64,000 nucleotides of DNA from a bacterium (GTDB lineage: Bacteria; Electryoneota; RPQS01), in assembly GCA_013360195.1 (NCBI GenBank), contig JABWCQ010000008.1, positions 85,327 through 149,326 on the forward strand. The letters run 5' to 3'. The translations under genes and the position numbers were made by a program. Positions 9,309 to 19,880 of this stretch are shown here, in pieces. The notes below the pieces were generated by a model. The model ran no database searches. It was not told the origin of the DNA and saw nothing but the letters and a program-made list of their open reading frames with translations. The number at the start of each line of letters is the position of its first letter. The first letter of the stretch is position 1.

Positions 9309-10558
9309 TATCGCACTCCTTTTGCCAAAGCCGCCGTCACCGGAACGCGGGACGCACGGCGAGCCGGAAACACCGAGCCAAGCCAAGCGCTGAAAACTGA
9401 CAATCCCGCGCCGATCAACCAATCCACAGGGCGCGATTGCGCGTAATACGTGTCCGCAAGCGGCATCGAAATCGCTTCAATCGCTTCCTTCGGAAGTCTT
9501 ATCCCATGCACGTTCATGTACCACGCTGCAAGTCCGCCGATGGCCGAGCCGATCACAACACCCAGAATTCCCAGCGTAACTCCTTCAGCCAGAAACATCG
9601 TACGAATCTGTTTTGCCTCCATACCGAGCGCACGCAGCGCCCCGATTTCTCCTGTACGTTCAAATACCGATACCGTCATCGTATTGGAGACACCAAATAC
9701 GGCAAGCGTCACCAGTATCCAGCCGATAATGCCGTAGGAAACCATATCCGCTTTCACCGCCGCGACGATGTCGCGCGCCACGACGTACCATGGTTCCACG
9801 ACCAGATTGTCTTCCGTCGCCTGCACCACAGCTTGTTCGATCGCGCCGCTTACGGCCGGCACTGCTCGCAGCGATTTAGCCCGCACGACAATCTCCGTTA
9901 CCTCATCGTTCATATCGAGCAATTCCGTCACAAACGGCAGCGGCGCATATACTGCACCGCGATCCGCCACGCCAAATCCGCTGTCGAAAATTCCGATGAC
10001 TTCAGCATCAACGAGATTGTTGGCCCGGTTTTGAGTCTGTGCGAAGAGCAGAAGCGATGCTCCGACTTCGGCATCAAGCAGTTCGGCCAATCGGTCACCA
10101 ATCAGGACACCGCGGGTGCTGTCCGTCAGCCGCGATCCTTCCTTCACACCGCTGAGAATAACACCGACCTTTTCCTCGGAGGAGGGAAGAACACCGTAGA
10201 GAACCACCGCTGCGCGCTCCCGCCCGTTTGACAGTGTCGCCGCCGTCAAGACTCGCGGACTGGCCGCAACAACGTCTGGAATCGCTTCCACTGCTTTCTT
10301 GACGGCGTCAGCGTGGTGAATCGTAATATCGAGCGGCAATCGCCGCTTCTCATCGGCATATCCCTCGGCATGAATCTGCACATGACCCGTGCGCAAATCC
10401 ACCGTCTTCTCAATTGTAATGAGATAGAATCCGCGCAGTACCCCGACCAGCAGAATCAGCATTCCCGTATTTACGCCGAGAGCAAGGACATTAAACAGCG
10501 TTCTCCGGCGCTGCTTGACTACATTGCGCAGCCCAAGCTTGAACCAGAGAATGTTCAT
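9308..10558 (-). CDS. FtsX-type ABC transporter permease (second of two)
   Basis: A 416-residue inner-membrane protein of the LolC/LolE/MacB class. One N-terminal membrane segment (about residues 20-42) is followed by a large periplasmic domain (about 45-270), then three membrane segments, the last before a C-terminal PARRASRVPVTAAL tail. The motif FERTGEIGALRALGM between segments 2 and 3 is the conserved coupling-helix region that contacts the ATPase. The ATG overlaps the preceding permease stop as ATGA. The neighbouring permease is a paralogue, so the transporter is probably a heterodimer like LolCE. Confidence 0.9.
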   Translation of the reverse strand: MNILWFKLGLRNVVKQRRRTLFNVLALGVNTGMLILLVGVLRGFYLITIEKTVDLRTGHVQIHAEGYADEKRRLPLDITIHHADAVKKAVEAIPDVVAASPRVLTAATLSNGRERAAVVLYGVLPSSEEKVGVILSGVKEGSRLTDSTRGVLIGDRLAELLDAEVGASLLLFAQTQNRANNLVDAEVIGIFDSGFGVADRGAVYAPLPFVTELLDMNDEVTEIVVRAKSLRAVPAVSGAIEQAVVQATEDNLVVEPWYVVARDIVAAVKADMVSYGIIGWILVTLAVFGVSNTMTVSVFERTGEIGALRALGMEAKQIRTMFLAEGVTLGILGVVIGSAIGGLAAWYMNVHGIRLPKEAIEAISMPLADTYYAQSRPVDWLIGAGLSVFSAWLGSVFPARRASRVPVTAALAKGVR

Positions 10559-11772
10559 CCCAACTCCCGCAGTATATCAACCGGTTGCTTGCGCGAAGCC
10601 CAAAAAGCCGGGTAAACGGAGGCAAAGATGGATATCAGCAGCCCCAAGCCGGCAATGTTCAGAGTCGTTTCGGGCACAAACGTCATCCATATCAGACTGT
10701 CAATGCCCTCAATTCCTTGCAGTCCTTCGCCAAGGTCAAACGGATTCGCTTCAAAGTAGAAGGTCACCGGCAATGAAAAAATCAGTCCGACTATCGTACC
10801 GATAACTCCGAGCACTGCCCCCTGAAACAGCACGAGTTTAATCAATTGTCCCGGCAATAACCCGACTGCGCGCAACGTGCCGAACTCGCGCAATCGCTCA
10901 AGAATACTGATCATGAACGTATTGATCATTCCCAACGAGGCCACCGTTAGGATGATTATCGTGATTACCCAAATCCCAATCTCGGATGCGTCAAGCAGCT
11001 GAATGAACGCGGCCTGGTCTTCCTTCCAAGATGTGACCTGATATTGAGACCCGAACAACTCTCTGACTTGCGGTAGCACCTCTTCCAGCATGTCGTGGTG
11101 CTCAAGCTCGAGTGTCACCGAAGTCACTCTGCCTTCCATTGCCAGCAGACGCTGCACCGTCCCGAGTTCGGCGATGACGAGCGTCGCGTCCTCTTCTTCA
11201 TTCAGACTCTTGAAGACTCCGCGCACAACTGGCTCCACCGCGGACAACCCGCCGTGGATGTCGCTTGTCAGCAGAATAATCTTGTCGCCCGATTGGACAT
11301 CCAGCAGTCTGGCTGCGTTGCTCCCCAGTATCACCTGATTCGGTCCGTCCAGAAATGCGCCATCTGAGATTGCTCTGTCCAGTCGTCCCCAAATGGATTT
11401 TGCCGCTTCCGTCGTCGTTGCCACGAGCTGCATTTCCAGCGTTCGCTCCGGCGAATTGGCCAACGCGCCGAACCTCAGCATCGGCCGCACCATCGTCACT
11501 TCGGGTAGTGAGCGCAGCGAGTCTCCGAAGGACTCCGTCCACGGGATGTTCGGCTCCAGCGGCAGAAGGTCAATCTTCTCATCATAGCCCTTCGCCGCAA
11601 TCCGTATATGACCGGATTCCCGAACAGCCTGCTTCTGAACCTTGTCGCGAAATCCGTCCACATAACTTGCTCCGAATTGCAGCAGAAACACCGAAACCGC
11701 CACCACCGCAATAACGGCCAGTGAGCGTTTCCACATTTTGCGAATATCCCGCAGCGCGAGACGTATCAGCAT
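10555..11772 (-). CDS. FtsX-type ABC transporter permease (first of two)
   Basis: A 405-residue permease with the same architecture as its downstream neighbour: N-terminal membrane helix (SLAVIAVVAVSVFLLQF), periplasmic domain of about 220 residues and three C-terminal membrane helices. The coupling region reads ILERLREFGTLRAVGL and the tail reads ASRKQPVDILRELG. It starts three bases after the stop of the membrane protein at 11776. With the ATPase at 6688 and the LolA-like protein at 8571 it completes a LolCDE-like set. Sequence alone does not tell whether it extracts lipoproteins, lipids or another amphipathic cargo. Confidence 0.9.
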   Translation of the reverse strand: MLIRLALRDIRKMWKRSLAVIAVVAVSVFLLQFGASYVDGFRDKVQKQAVRESGHIRIAAKGYDEKIDLLPLEPNIPWTESFGDSLRSLPEVTMVRPMLRFGALANSPERTLEMQLVATTTEAAKSIWGRLDRAISDGAFLDGPNQVILGSNAARLLDVQSGDKIILLTSDIHGGLSAVEPVVRGVFKSLNEEEDATLVIAELGTVQRLLAMEGRVTSVTLELEHHDMLEEVLPQVRELFGSQYQVTSWKEDQAAFIQLLDASEIGIWVITIIILTVASLGMINTFMISILERLREFGTLRAVGLLPGQLIKLVLFQGAVLGVIGTIVGLIFSLPVTFYFEANPFDLGEGLQGIEGIDSLIWMTFVPETTLNIAGLGLLISIFASVYPAFWASRKQPVDILRELG

Positions 11773-11775
11773 GAA

Positions 11776-13302
11776 TTAGTCGGAGTTTCTGACTCGGTAC
11801 AGACGGAAGGGAGGATGTGCTGTGACAAATTCGCCAAGCTCCGCAAGATGACGTTCTAAGTCATCTGCAAAGTGACCGCCGCGACGGTTGTCAAGCAGGA
11901 TGTGCGTGCATTTATATTTCAAAAGCAGTTGTCTTCGTTCGTCAAGGCTCAGCCGTCCCGAAAAGAACTTCACCGCATCCGCCCGGCGCGAGTTCACTTC
12001 GTCCTGTATCAACGGGTTTCCTTTCGCCTGCGCAACCAGTTTCGCTCCTGTCACTGCCGGCACCCGCCAGCCTGCAGTATCTTCCACCATCACAACAGAC
12101 GAACTGCCAAGATACTGCTTGAGAAAGGCCAAGTCATCCCATGGCTGCGGCAATGCGCCGGTCGCTGCTATGACCTCGACATCCGGCCGCCATTGCTTGT
12201 CCATCTTTCGAATTCGATAGTAGGAGCCCGGCAGATACACCAGCGTGAACAGCAATATCGCCGGAATGACGACACTCTTCCCACGCTCGAAGAATCCCCG
12301 GCGAAACAGCCCTGAATCAAAGAGATAGAGCCCGATACAAACGTGCGAGAATATCGCACCATAGAAGATGAATCTGCTGCCAATCTGTATCCCGAGAATC
12401 CAGCTCGCAAGATATATGACCAGAGACAGTCCGAGTGCCGTGACGGGTGCCAGATACTTTCGCTTGGCGGCAAAGTATGAGGCTGCCAATATGCCCAACA
12501 GCGCCGGACCGGCCTTCGTAATCTGGTCGTCGAACAGCCTGACTCGATACCAATCTTCAGCCGTTCCGCGAAACAGGAGAGTCGGATAGTCAAAGTATGG
12601 CCACAGCCAGCAGGACAAAAACGCGATTGCCGGAACCACTTGCAGCAAGAGAGTTGTCTTAAAACTTGAGCGAACAACCGTCCACGAAAATGCCCCGACG
12701 AACAGAAGCAGTGCTGTGATGGGATGCGTTAAGAACGCCGTAATGCCAAGCAAACCGTACCCGAGTAGCGCGGCTTTTGAACCGGTGGAAAGAAAACGAT
12801 TCAGTTCGGCAATTCCATGAAAACACAATCCGTAGGTGAACATTCCCACATACGGCAATGTCGCGTAAAACAACTCGGCCTGATAACCGTTCGCCTCACC
12901 GTAGCCGTGCCCCCAGCCGATCAGCATGGCTGAAATTATCCAAAGTATTGCCGCAGGACTCAGGGTAATGGTTCGCACGACTCGAACCAAACCCGTCAGA
13001 AACAGCACAAGATTCAGTAGTCCGGCAATCGCGACAGTTACAAAAAGATCCAGCCCTGCTGCGCGGTCAACAATCCCCCAGAAAACGGTATACGGTGTGA
13101 AGCGCGGAGAAGTTTCGCCCTCCAGGGCCAGCAGCGGATTGTCGGGTTCAAGCGGTGAACGTGAAATGGCGTCTATCGCTGCCGAAGTTTCCCAGATATC
13201 CGCCTGTTCGCCCCATTGCGGAGCAACGGTATAAAGAAGCGCGACCACAAGGATCGCGCCGTACATTACGCGCAGCCAAAAGGTGGTGCGCGTCTCGTTC
13301 AT
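11776..13302 (-). CDS. Multi-pass membrane protein, possibly a GT-C glycosyltransferase
   Basis: A 508-residue integral membrane protein with roughly ten or more hydrophobic segments. After the first helix (YGAILVVALLYTVAPQW) there is an extracytoplasmic loop with acidic residues (EQADIWETSAAID), the position where GT-C enzymes carry their catalytic acidic motif. A soluble C-terminal domain ends FRLYRVRNSD, as often seen in dolichol-phosphate-mannose-type glycosyltransferases. The start MNETRT at 13302 overlaps the stop of the family 2 glycosyltransferase by one base (TGATG), and a polyprenyl-phosphate sugar synthase next to a GT-C enzyme is a common pairing. The GT-C call is therefore context-based; I do not recognise a specific family. 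Confidence 0.6.
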   Translation of the reverse strand: MNETRTTFWLRVMYGAILVVALLYTVAPQWGEQADIWETSAAIDAISRSPLEPDNPLLALEGETSPRFTPYTVFWGIVDRAAGLDLFVTVAIAGLLNLVLFLTGLVRVVRTITLSPAAILWIISAMLIGWGHGYGEANGYQAELFYATLPYVGMFTYGLCFHGIAELNRFLSTGSKAALLGYGLLGITAFLTHPITALLLFVGAFSWTVVRSSFKTTLLLQVVPAIAFLSCWLWPYFDYPTLLFRGTAEDWYRVRLFDDQITKAGPALLGILAASYFAAKRKYLAPVTALGLSLVIYLASWILGIQIGSRFIFYGAIFSHVCIGLYLFDSGLFRRGFFERGKSVVIPAILLFTLVYLPGSYYRIRKMDKQWRPDVEVIAATGALPQPWDDLAFLKQYLGSSSVVMVEDTAGWRVPAVTGAKLVAQAKGNPLIQDEVNSRRADAVKFFSGRLSLDERRQLLLKYKCTHILLDNRRGGHFADDLERHLAELGEFVTAHPPFRLYRVRNSD

Positions 13303-14132
13303 CAGACTCCCGCCGGCGCCGCTGCGCCCGCCTTTTCCAACACCCGGGGCGACCTTTTGAATAACGGTGACCTCAGAAATCCCCATTGCGCCAGCTTGAA
13401 CTTCAACATCACCAGCACGGTCTGTATTCCGTACTTCGTACTTCGCCTGAAGTTGATGGAGGACGCTTCGTCAAAATATCTCGTGGGAATCGGCACGTCC
13501 CCGATCCGGAACCCGTGGTATACCGACTGTGCGAGAAATTCCGAGTCAAACACGAAATCATCGGAATTCGAGTGATAATTTATCGTTTCAAGCACCTCGC
13601 GGGCATAGGCCCTGAATCCCGTGTGCAAATCCCCTGCGTTCTGTCCCAGCATGACGTTCTCGAATATCGTCAGTGCACGATTCGACAGATACTTGTATAC
13701 GGGCATTCCACCCTCGAGGGTCTCCTTTCGTGAGCGGATTCTGGACCCAAGAATAACATCCACCGTGCCCGTCTTGAGCAAGCTCACCACCGCCGGAGTG
13801 ATGCGTCCGTCATACTGGTAATCCGGATGAATCATCACCACCACGTCCGCTCCGGTCTTCAGCGCGGCATCGTAACAGGTCTTCTGATTGCCGCCATAAC
13901 CCTTGTTCTTTTCGTGCCGAATCACCGTGATGCCGAGCGACTTGGCAACTTCGACCGTGTTATCCTTCGAGCAATCGTCCACCAGTATGAACTCGTCCAC
14001 CGAACCCTCGGGAATGGACTTCATCGTAATCTCTATCGTCTGTGATGCGTTGTACGCCGGCATGACACAAACGACCTTTTTGATGTCGCGTTCGGGACGC
14101 TCCCGAAATTCCTCTAAGCGGACAAATCCCAT
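13302..14132 (-). CDS. Family 2 glycosyltransferase, polyprenyl-phosphate sugar synthase-like
   Basis: A 276-residue cytoplasmic GT-A enzyme. It has the [11 protein letters not shown] nucleotide-sugar entry motif, the VDDCSKDNT motif (about residues 51-59), the [15 protein letters not shown] motif, the metal-binding region [10 protein letters not shown], and [11 protein letters not shown]. It lacks C-terminal membrane helices. This pattern is close to dolichyl-phosphate mannose synthase-like proteins. The ATG at 14132 has AGGAAA upstream and is preferred over a longer N-terminal extension. It starts eight bases after lpd and is coupled to the membrane protein downstream, suggesting that the two act together on a lipid-linked sugar. 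Confidence 0.85.
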   Translation of the reverse strand: MGFVRLEEFRERPERDIKKVVCVMPAYNASQTIEITMKSIPEGSVDEFILVDDCSKDNTVEVAKSLGITVIRHEKNKGYGGNQKTCYDAALKTGADVVVMIHPDYQYDGRITPAVVSLLKTGTVDVILGSRIRSRKETLEGGMPVYKYLSNRALTIFENVMLGQNAGDLHTGFRAYAREVLETINYHSNSDDFVFDSEFLAQSVYHGFRIGDVPIPTRYFDEASSINFRRSTKYGIQTVLVMLKFKLAQWGFLRSPLFKRSPRVLEKAGAAAPAGV

Positions 14133-14140
14133 GTGCTTTC

Positions 14141-15541
14141 CTATAAGTGAAGCGCGCGATTCTCCGTCGCCGCCAAACATGCTTCCTTCATTGCTTCCGT
14201 AAATGTCGGATGTGCGTGAGACGTTCTCGCAATGTCTTCAGCACTCGCCCGATATTCCAGCGCCACAACAGCCTCGGCTATCATGTCCGCCGCGCGCGCG
14301 CCGAACATATGTACTCCAAGTATCTCATCCGTTTCCTTGTCCGCAAGCACCTTCACAACGCCTTCGGTTTCGTTTGCTGCCCGCGCCCGTCCCAACGCCT
14401 TGTACGGAAAACTTCCCGTCTTGTAGGCGCGTCCCGACTGCTTCAACTCTTCCTCCGTGTATCCGACACCGGCGACTTCTGGCCACGTATACACAACCCA
14501 CGGAATCGCGCGATAGTTGATGTGCGGCTTCTGTCCGGCAAGCAACTCGGCCACGAATACTCCCTCTTCTTCTGCCTTGTGAGCAAGCATCGCGCCGCCG
14601 ATAACGTCTCCAATTGCGTAAATTCCCGGATGAGCCGTCTCAAGATGCTCATTCACTTTGATGAAACCCCGGTTGTCAACGGACACCTTGACATTCTCAA
14701 GACCTAATTTGTCCGTGTAGGGTCGGCGCCCGACCGCCATTAGGCAGTAATCGCCCTGCAGTTCAACATCTTCTCCGCCCGGTGATTCAGCGGTCACCTT
14801 CACCTTCTTGCTCTTGCTGTCGACCGACTTGACCTTATGACCCAGGAAAAGCTCGATTCCGATGCCCTTCAAAGAGCGTCCGAGCTCCTTGCCCATCGTC
14901 GAATCCATCGTCGGAATGGCCGAGTTCAGATACTCCACTATTCTCACTTTTGTCCCCAGCCTCGCAAATACCGAGCCCATCTCGCAGCCAATCACACCCG
15001 CGCCGATAATTACAAGTTCCTTGGGCACCGTCTTCAGCGCCAGCGCTTCCGTTGAAGATATTATTTTGCTCTTGTCAATCCTGGCAAACGGCAAATCTGC
15101 GGGCTTTGAACCTGTGGCAATAATCGCCTTGGCAAAACTCAACTCCTGCGTGCTGCCGTCGTCCTTGGTGACACGCAGGGATTCCGTCCCCAAAAATGTC
15201 CCATGACCATAATAAACATCTACCTTGTTCTTCTTCATCAAATAGGCGACACCTTTTACGTTGTCGCCTACCACTGCGTCTTTTCGACCTCGCATGACAT
15301 CCCAATCGAGTCTTAATCCCGACACCCCGATGCCGTGCGTGTCAAAATGTTTCGCGGCTGTGTAATACAGCTCCGATGAATCCAATAACGCCTTCGAAGG
15401 TATGCAGCCCACATTCAAGCAGGTTCCGCCAAGAGTCGGATACCGTTCGACCAGAGCCACCTTCATTTTCAGTTGTGCCGCGCGTATCGCAGCAACATAG
15501 CCGCCGGGTCCTGACCCGACGACGACTAAATCGTATTTCAT
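14141..15541 (-). CDS. lpd: Dihydrolipoyl dehydrogenase (E3)
   Basis: FAD flavoenzyme, 466 residues, which reoxidises the dihydrolipoyl group of the 2-oxoglutarate dehydrogenase E2 and passes electrons to NAD+. FAD-binding [17 protein letters not shown], redox-active disulfide C41/C46 in [17 protein letters not shown]-binding [15 protein letters not shown], second FAD motif [17 protein letters not shown], and catalytic dyad H444/E449 in [10 protein letters not shown] are all present. The start at 15541 matches the family N-terminus (MKYDLVVVG) although no clear Shine-Dalgarno is visible. It is the third gene of the sucA-sucB-lpd set, 66 bases after sucB. Confidence 0.97.
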   Translation of the reverse strand: MKYDLVVVGSGPGGYVAAIRAAQLKMKVALVERYPTLGGTCLNVGCIPSKALLDSSELYYTAAKHFDTHGIGVSGLRLDWDVMRGRKDAVVGDNVKGVAYLMKKNKVDVYYGHGTFLGTESLRVTKDDGSTQELSFAKAIIATGSKPADLPFARIDKSKIISSTEALALKTVPKELVIIGAGVIGCEMGSVFARLGTKVRIVEYLNSAIPTMDSTMGKELGRSLKGIGIELFLGHKVKSVDSKSKKVKVTAESPGGEDVELQGDYCLMAVGRRPYTDKLGLENVKVSVDNRGFIKVNEHLETAHPGIYAIGDVIGGAMLAHKAEEEGVFVAELLAGQKPHINYRAIPWVVYTWPEVAGVGYTEEELKQSGRAYKTGSFPYKALGRARAANETEGVVKVLADKETDEILGVHMFGARAADMIAEAVVALEYRASAEDIARTSHAHPTFTEAMKEACLAATENRALHL

Positions 15542-15607
15542 TTGTGTTTGTTTGTGTTCGCCGCACGATGCGTCACCGCGCCGCACGGAATGTGTTCCTG
15601 CAGACTG

Positions 15608-16888
15608 CTATACTTGAAGCAGCATCCGCACCGGGTTCTCCAGACTCTCCTTGACCCGGACAAGAAATCCTACCGACTCCCGGCCGTCAATAATCCGGTG
15701 GTCATAACTCATCGCAACATACATCATCGGCCGAATGACGACCTGACCGTTCAAAGCGATGGGACGTTCTTCTATCTTGTGCATGCCGAGAATCGCGCTC
15801 TGCGGAGGATTCAAAATCGGTGTTGACATCAGCGAGCCGAATACTCCGCCGTTCGAGATGGTATAGGTTCCGCCGGTCATCTCGTCAATCGTAAGCTGAT
15901 TGTTCCGCGCTCGCGATGCAAGCCGCTCAATCTCCGCCTCAATCTGAGCCAACGTCATGCTCTCCGCGTTTCTGAGTACCGGAACAACCAGTCCCTTCGG
16001 AGCCTGAACCGCGACTCCCATGTCCACGAAGTCGTGATAGACGATTTCATCGCCCTCAATCGACGCGTTCACGGCCGGAAAATACTTCAGCGCTTCCGTC
16101 ACAGCCTTGACAAAGAATGACATGAAACCCAGCCGCACTCCGTGCTGCTCCTGAAACTTGTCCTTGAACTCCTTTCGCACCTGCATCAGCTGCGACATGT
16201 CAATCTCGTTGAACGTCGTCAGCATTGCCGTTGTTTGCCGTACGGAAACCAATCGCTCTGCGACCTTCTGGCGCAGAGGGGACATCTTCTCGCGGCGTTC
16301 GATGCGCTCGCCCGAATAGAAAACTTTGGCAACCTGCGGCGGCATGTGCGAAGGAGCGGCGGGCTTGGCTGGAGCAGGCGCGCTTGATGCGGGTACCGGC
16401 ACACTCTCAACCGGCACTGCCGCGGGCTTAGGCGCCGCGACCGTGCGCAATGCGTCTTCCTTCGTGATTCGCCCTGCCTTGCCGCTGCCGTTCGAAACCT
16501 CATTGACCGTCATCCCTGCTTCGCGCAGGACTTTGTCTGCCGCCGGAGATGCAATTTTCGTTGCCGTCGAACTGCCTGCCGCCGCTGCTGCGATTGCTTT
16601 CTGTTCTGCCTTCACCGGAGCTGCGTCTGTTTTGGCCGGAGCCGTACCTGCCGTCGCCTTCTCGTCAATCCTGCAGGCGATGGCTCCGACGTTCACCGTC
16701 GTGCCTGCCGGAATCAGAATCTTGAGCACCCCGCTCGCCTCTGCTGAAACCGAGAGAGTGGCCTTCTCTGACTCAATCTCAAAAAGCTCGTCATTGGCGT
16801 TGACAAACGAGCCGTCTGCCTTCAGCCAGTTTGAAACGGTCACTTCACTCACGGATTCGCCCGGACTCGGGACTTTCACTTCAAGCAT
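15608..16888 (-). CDS. sucB: Dihydrolipoyllysine succinyltransferase (E2 of 2-oxoglutarate dehydrogenase)
   Basis: A 426-residue core subunit of the 2-oxoglutarate dehydrogenase complex. Lipoyl domain with K42 in [10 protein letters not shown] as the lipoylation site, then an Ala/Pro/Lys-rich linker, a peripheral-subunit-binding domain (about 115-160, [13 protein letters not shown]...GRITKEDAL), a second Ala/Pro linker, and the acyltransferase domain ending with [11 protein letters not shown] (H397 and D401 catalytic). The start [12 protein letters not shown] at 16888 fits the family. It is E2o rather than pyruvate E2 because the preceding gene encodes E1o and the DHRIIDGRE motif is of the SucB type. 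Confidence 0.96.
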   Translation of the reverse strand: MLEVKVPSPGESVSEVTVSNWLKADGSFVNANDELFEIESEKATLSVSAEASGVLKILIPAGTTVNVGAIACRIDEKATAGTAPAKTDAAPVKAEQKAIAAAAAGSSTATKIASPAADKVLREAGMTVNEVSNGSGKAGRITKEDALRTVAAPKPAAVPVESVPVPASSAPAPAKPAAPSHMPPQVAKVFYSGERIERREKMSPLRQKVAERLVSVRQTTAMLTTFNEIDMSQLMQVRKEFKDKFQEQHGVRLGFMSFFVKAVTEALKYFPAVNASIEGDEIVYHDFVDMGVAVQAPKGLVVPVLRNAESMTLAQIEAEIERLASRARNNQLTIDEMTGGTYTISNGGVFGSLMSTPILNPPQSAILGMHKIEERPIALNGQVVIRPMMYVAMSYDHRIIDGRESVGFLVRVKESLENPVRMLLQV

Positions 16889-16941
16889 ATTTCTTGTATT
16901 TCCTGTTTTGCCGGGCAAGAGTAGCTTGCCCTGCAGGTATC

Positions 16942-19656
16942 TTATGATTCAAAAACTCTTTCCACCAATGCCGCAAGTTCGCGGTCATGCAATTCCGGGA
17001 AGCCCACTGACGGCGCGCAAAATTCCGGCCTCGATATCAGTTTCAGCTTCACCAAATCAAACTTGCGGAAGAGGAACGGCCAGCAGCCCTGATTCTCCGG
17101 CTCCTCTTGCGCCCATATAAACTCCGCTTTCGGATAGCGCGCTATGACGGTCTGCAATTGCGGTATCGGCAGCGGATATATCTGCTCTAGCCGCACAAGC
17201 GCGACGTCCTTACGGTTTGCGTCACGCTGCTTCTTGATGAGTTCGTAGTAAAACTTACCCATGCAAAGCACCACCTTCTTGACGTCCTTCGGCGCCGTCC
17301 ATGTGTCATCAAGAACCTCTTGATAGCACTTGCCCGGACCGAAATCCTCAATGGGACTGACGCACAACGGATGCCGCAGGGGACTCTTCGGAGTCAGCAC
17401 GATCAGCGGAGTACGGAACGGACGGTGAAGCTGCCGTCTCAGGACGTGAAAGAAATTCGCCGGACTTGTACCTGCGACAATCTGCACATTCGTTCCTGCG
17501 CACATTTCAAGGAAGCGCTCGACGCGGGCCGATGAATGCTCCGGTCCCTGTCCTTCCGAACCGTGCGGCAGCAGCAGCACCAGGCCGTTTGCCCGCCGCC
17601 ACTTCTGCTCGGCACTGACGACAAACTGGTCAACGATAATCTGCGCCCCGTTGAAGAAGTCCCCGAACTGTGCTTCCCAAAGTGTCAGCGAATTCGGGCT
17701 GGCCATCGCATAACCGTATTCATATCCCATCACGCCGTACTCGGACAATATCGAATTCCATATTTCGAACTTTGCCTGCTTCTTGCTGATGTGATCCAGC
17801 GGATAATACTCCTCGTCCGAATCCTCGACGCGCACCATCGCATGTCGGTGTGAAAACGTCCCGCGCTTCGAATCCTGTCCTGACAATCTCACCGGATGTC
17901 CTTCCTCACACAGCGTCGCGTAGGCCAACAGCTCCCCCATTGCCCAGTCGAATCTGCCTTCCGCTACCATCTTCTTGCGGTCCTGGAATATCCGTTCCAC
18001 TTTGCTGATGAACTTCTTGTCGTCGGGAAGAGAGGTAATCGCTTGCGCGATTCGCTTCAAGTCCTTCAGCTCAACTCCCGTTGGAGGTGACTGCATAAAG
18101 TCTTCAGGCTTTGAAAATCGCAAACCCTCCCATCGCCCCTTCATTGAACTTGGAGCCATGGTCTCAAACACGTCCTTCGCTGTCTTGAAATCCTGCTCCA
18201 GCCGCGCGCGGAAGTCCTTCTCAATCTGCTTCGATTCCTCTTCCGCAATCGTCCCCTCTTCAGCAAGCTTCTTCACATAAATCTGCATCGGGTCCGGATG
18301 TGCGGCAATCGCCTTGTACAACACAGGTTGAGTGAACCGCGGTTCATCTCCCTCATTGTGACCGTGCTTGCGATAGCCAAGTATGTCAATGAATACGTCA
18401 CGCTGGAATTCCTGCCTGAACTCGAGCGCCAGCTCCACCGTGTATATCACCGCTTCCACGTCGTCGCCATTCACGTGAAATACGGGAGACAGCGTCGTCT
18501 TGCACACATCCGTGCAGTACGTGCTCGAACGTGCCTCAATGTAATTCGTCGTGAAGCCCACCTGATTATTCAGAACGATATGCAGCGAACCTCCCGTCTT
18601 GTAGGCGTCCACTTGCGACATCTGCAAGAGCTCATACACAATCCCCTGTCCCGCAATCGCAGAGTCACCGTGGACAAGTATCGGCAGCACTCTGCGGTAA
18701 TCTGAATCATGCCAGTGATCGCCCTTTGCGCGACACACGCCGGCCACGACGGGATTGATCGCCTCCAAATGGGATGGATTCGGCATCACAGCCAAGTGCA
18801 CCTGATGTCCGGCGCGTGTCGTTTTCTCTACCGAATGGCCGAGATGATACTTCACGTCGCCCGAAAACGGAGCGTCCGTGTATTGCTTGCCTTCAAATTC
18901 ATTGAAGATGTGACGATAGTCCTTGTCAAGAACGTTCGTAAGGATATTCAACCGTCCGCGATGCGCCATTCCGATCACGAAATCGCGAATCCCGAGCACC
19001 GCGCCGTGCTCCACAATCTGATCCATTGCCGGCACGAACGTCTCAAGTCCTTCAAGTGAGAATCGCTTTTGACCAACGAACCTCTGGTGCATGAACTTCT
19101 CAAGCACTACCGCCTGCGTCAGCATCTTCAGGGTGTGGCGCTTCGCATCCAGAGTGAAATGGCGCCGGTTGCGGTTGCTCTCCATGCGGTCCTGAAGCCA
19201 TTCGAGCACCTTCGGATCGCGCATATAAATCCATTCCACCCCCACCGACTGGCAGTATGTCTCATCGAGCAGCTTGATAATTTCACGCAGCGTCGCAGGT
19301 CCGATGCCCACGTTTGCACCGGCCTGAAAGACGCGGTCAAGGTCCTTCTCACTTAGACCGAAATTCTCCAGGATCAGTTTGCCGCCGTAGTCTCGCCGCT
19401 TGCGCACCGGGTTCGTCTTCGTGAACAAATGCCCGCGCTGACGATAGGCCGCAATCAAGTTGATGACCTTGAATTCCTTTTCAAACTCCTCGGGAGTTTG
19501 CTGCACCGCATGCCCGTTCAGCGAGCGCGCGAACTCGAAGCCCTCAAAGAAGCGCCGCCAGCCTTGATCCAAATTATCCGGCTCCTGACGATACTTCTCA
19601 TAAATATCGTCTATCACACCCGGATCCGCATTCACCAAAAATGATAAGTCTGCCAT
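16942..19656 (-). CDS. sucA: 2-oxoglutarate dehydrogenase E1 component
   Basis: Thiamin-diphosphate-dependent decarboxylase of about 904 residues that opens the 2-oxoglutarate dehydrogenase reaction of the TCA cycle. Characteristic motifs include the N-terminal E2/E3-binding segment ([22 protein letters not shown]), [45 protein letters not shown] and the C-terminal transketolase-like region with [18 protein letters not shown]. The start is either ATG at 19656 or GTG at 19665; the ATG has only three bases to a GAGG, the GTG has GGGTGA six bases away. It is the first gene of sucA-sucB-lpd. A complete complex implies an oxidative TCA cycle. Confidence 0.96.
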   Translation of the reverse strand: MADLSFLVNADPGVIDDIYEKYRQEPDNLDQGWRRFFEGFEFARSLNGHAVQQTPEEFEKEFKVINLIAAYRQRGHLFTKTNPVRKRRDYGGKLILENFGLSEKDLDRVFQAGANVGIGPATLREIIKLLDETYCQSVGVEWIYMRDPKVLEWLQDRMESNRNRRHFTLDAKRHTLKMLTQAVVLEKFMHQRFVGQKRFSLEGLETFVPAMDQIVEHGAVLGIRDFVIGMAHRGRLNILTNVLDKDYRHIFNEFEGKQYTDAPFSGDVKYHLGHSVEKTTRAGHQVHLAVMPNPSHLEAINPVVAGVCRAKGDHWHDSDYRRVLPILVHGDSAIAGQGIVYELLQMSQVDAYKTGGSLHIVLNNQVGFTTNYIEARSSTYCTDVCKTTLSPVFHVNGDDVEAVIYTVELALEFRQEFQRDVFIDILGYRKHGHNEGDEPRFTQPVLYKAIAAHPDPMQIYVKKLAEEGTIAEEESKQIEKDFRARLEQDFKTAKDVFETMAPSSMKGRWEGLRFSKPEDFMQSPPTGVELKDLKRIAQAITSLPDDKKFISKVERIFQDRKKMVAEGRFDWAMGELLAYATLCEEGHPVRLSGQDSKRGTFSHRHAMVRVEDSDEEYYPLDHISKKQAKFEIWNSILSEYGVMGYEYGYAMASPNSLTLWEAQFGDFFNGAQIIVDQFVVSAEQKWRRANGLVLLLPHGSEGQGPEHSSARVERFLEMCAGTNVQIVAGTSPANFFHVLRRQLHRPFRTPLIVLTPKSPLRHPLCVSPIEDFGPGKCYQEVLDDTWTAPKDVKKVVLCMGKFYYELIKKQRDANRKDVALVRLEQIYPLPIPQLQTVIARYPKAEFIWAQEEPENQGCWPFLFRKFDLVKLKLISRPEFCAPSVGFPELHDRELAALVERVFES

Positions 19657-19880
19657 AATCCTCACTTTGTGTCACCCGACTAACGGGCGGTATCCAAAGG
19701 GCGAGTCAAGCTGCCCAAAGCTTAGAGTTTACGAAATTCCCCGCGTATTCACAAGCATATTGCTCATTCGTTCGCCTGCGCATAGTCAAGAATATGATTT
19801 GCCTTTCGTACCGATTTTCCCCATCTTGATATCGTAGATTTGCCGTATTAACAACACTTTTCAATAGGAGTCTCAAACAG

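Noticed and set aside
9437..10231. 264-codon plus-strand open frame
   Set aside because: It lies entirely opposite the FtsX-type permease, has no ribosome site and no recognisable domain.
19666..19880. TTGACT-like -35 on the minus strand before sucA
   Set aside because: No acceptable -10 at normal spacing; promoter of the suc operon could not be placed.
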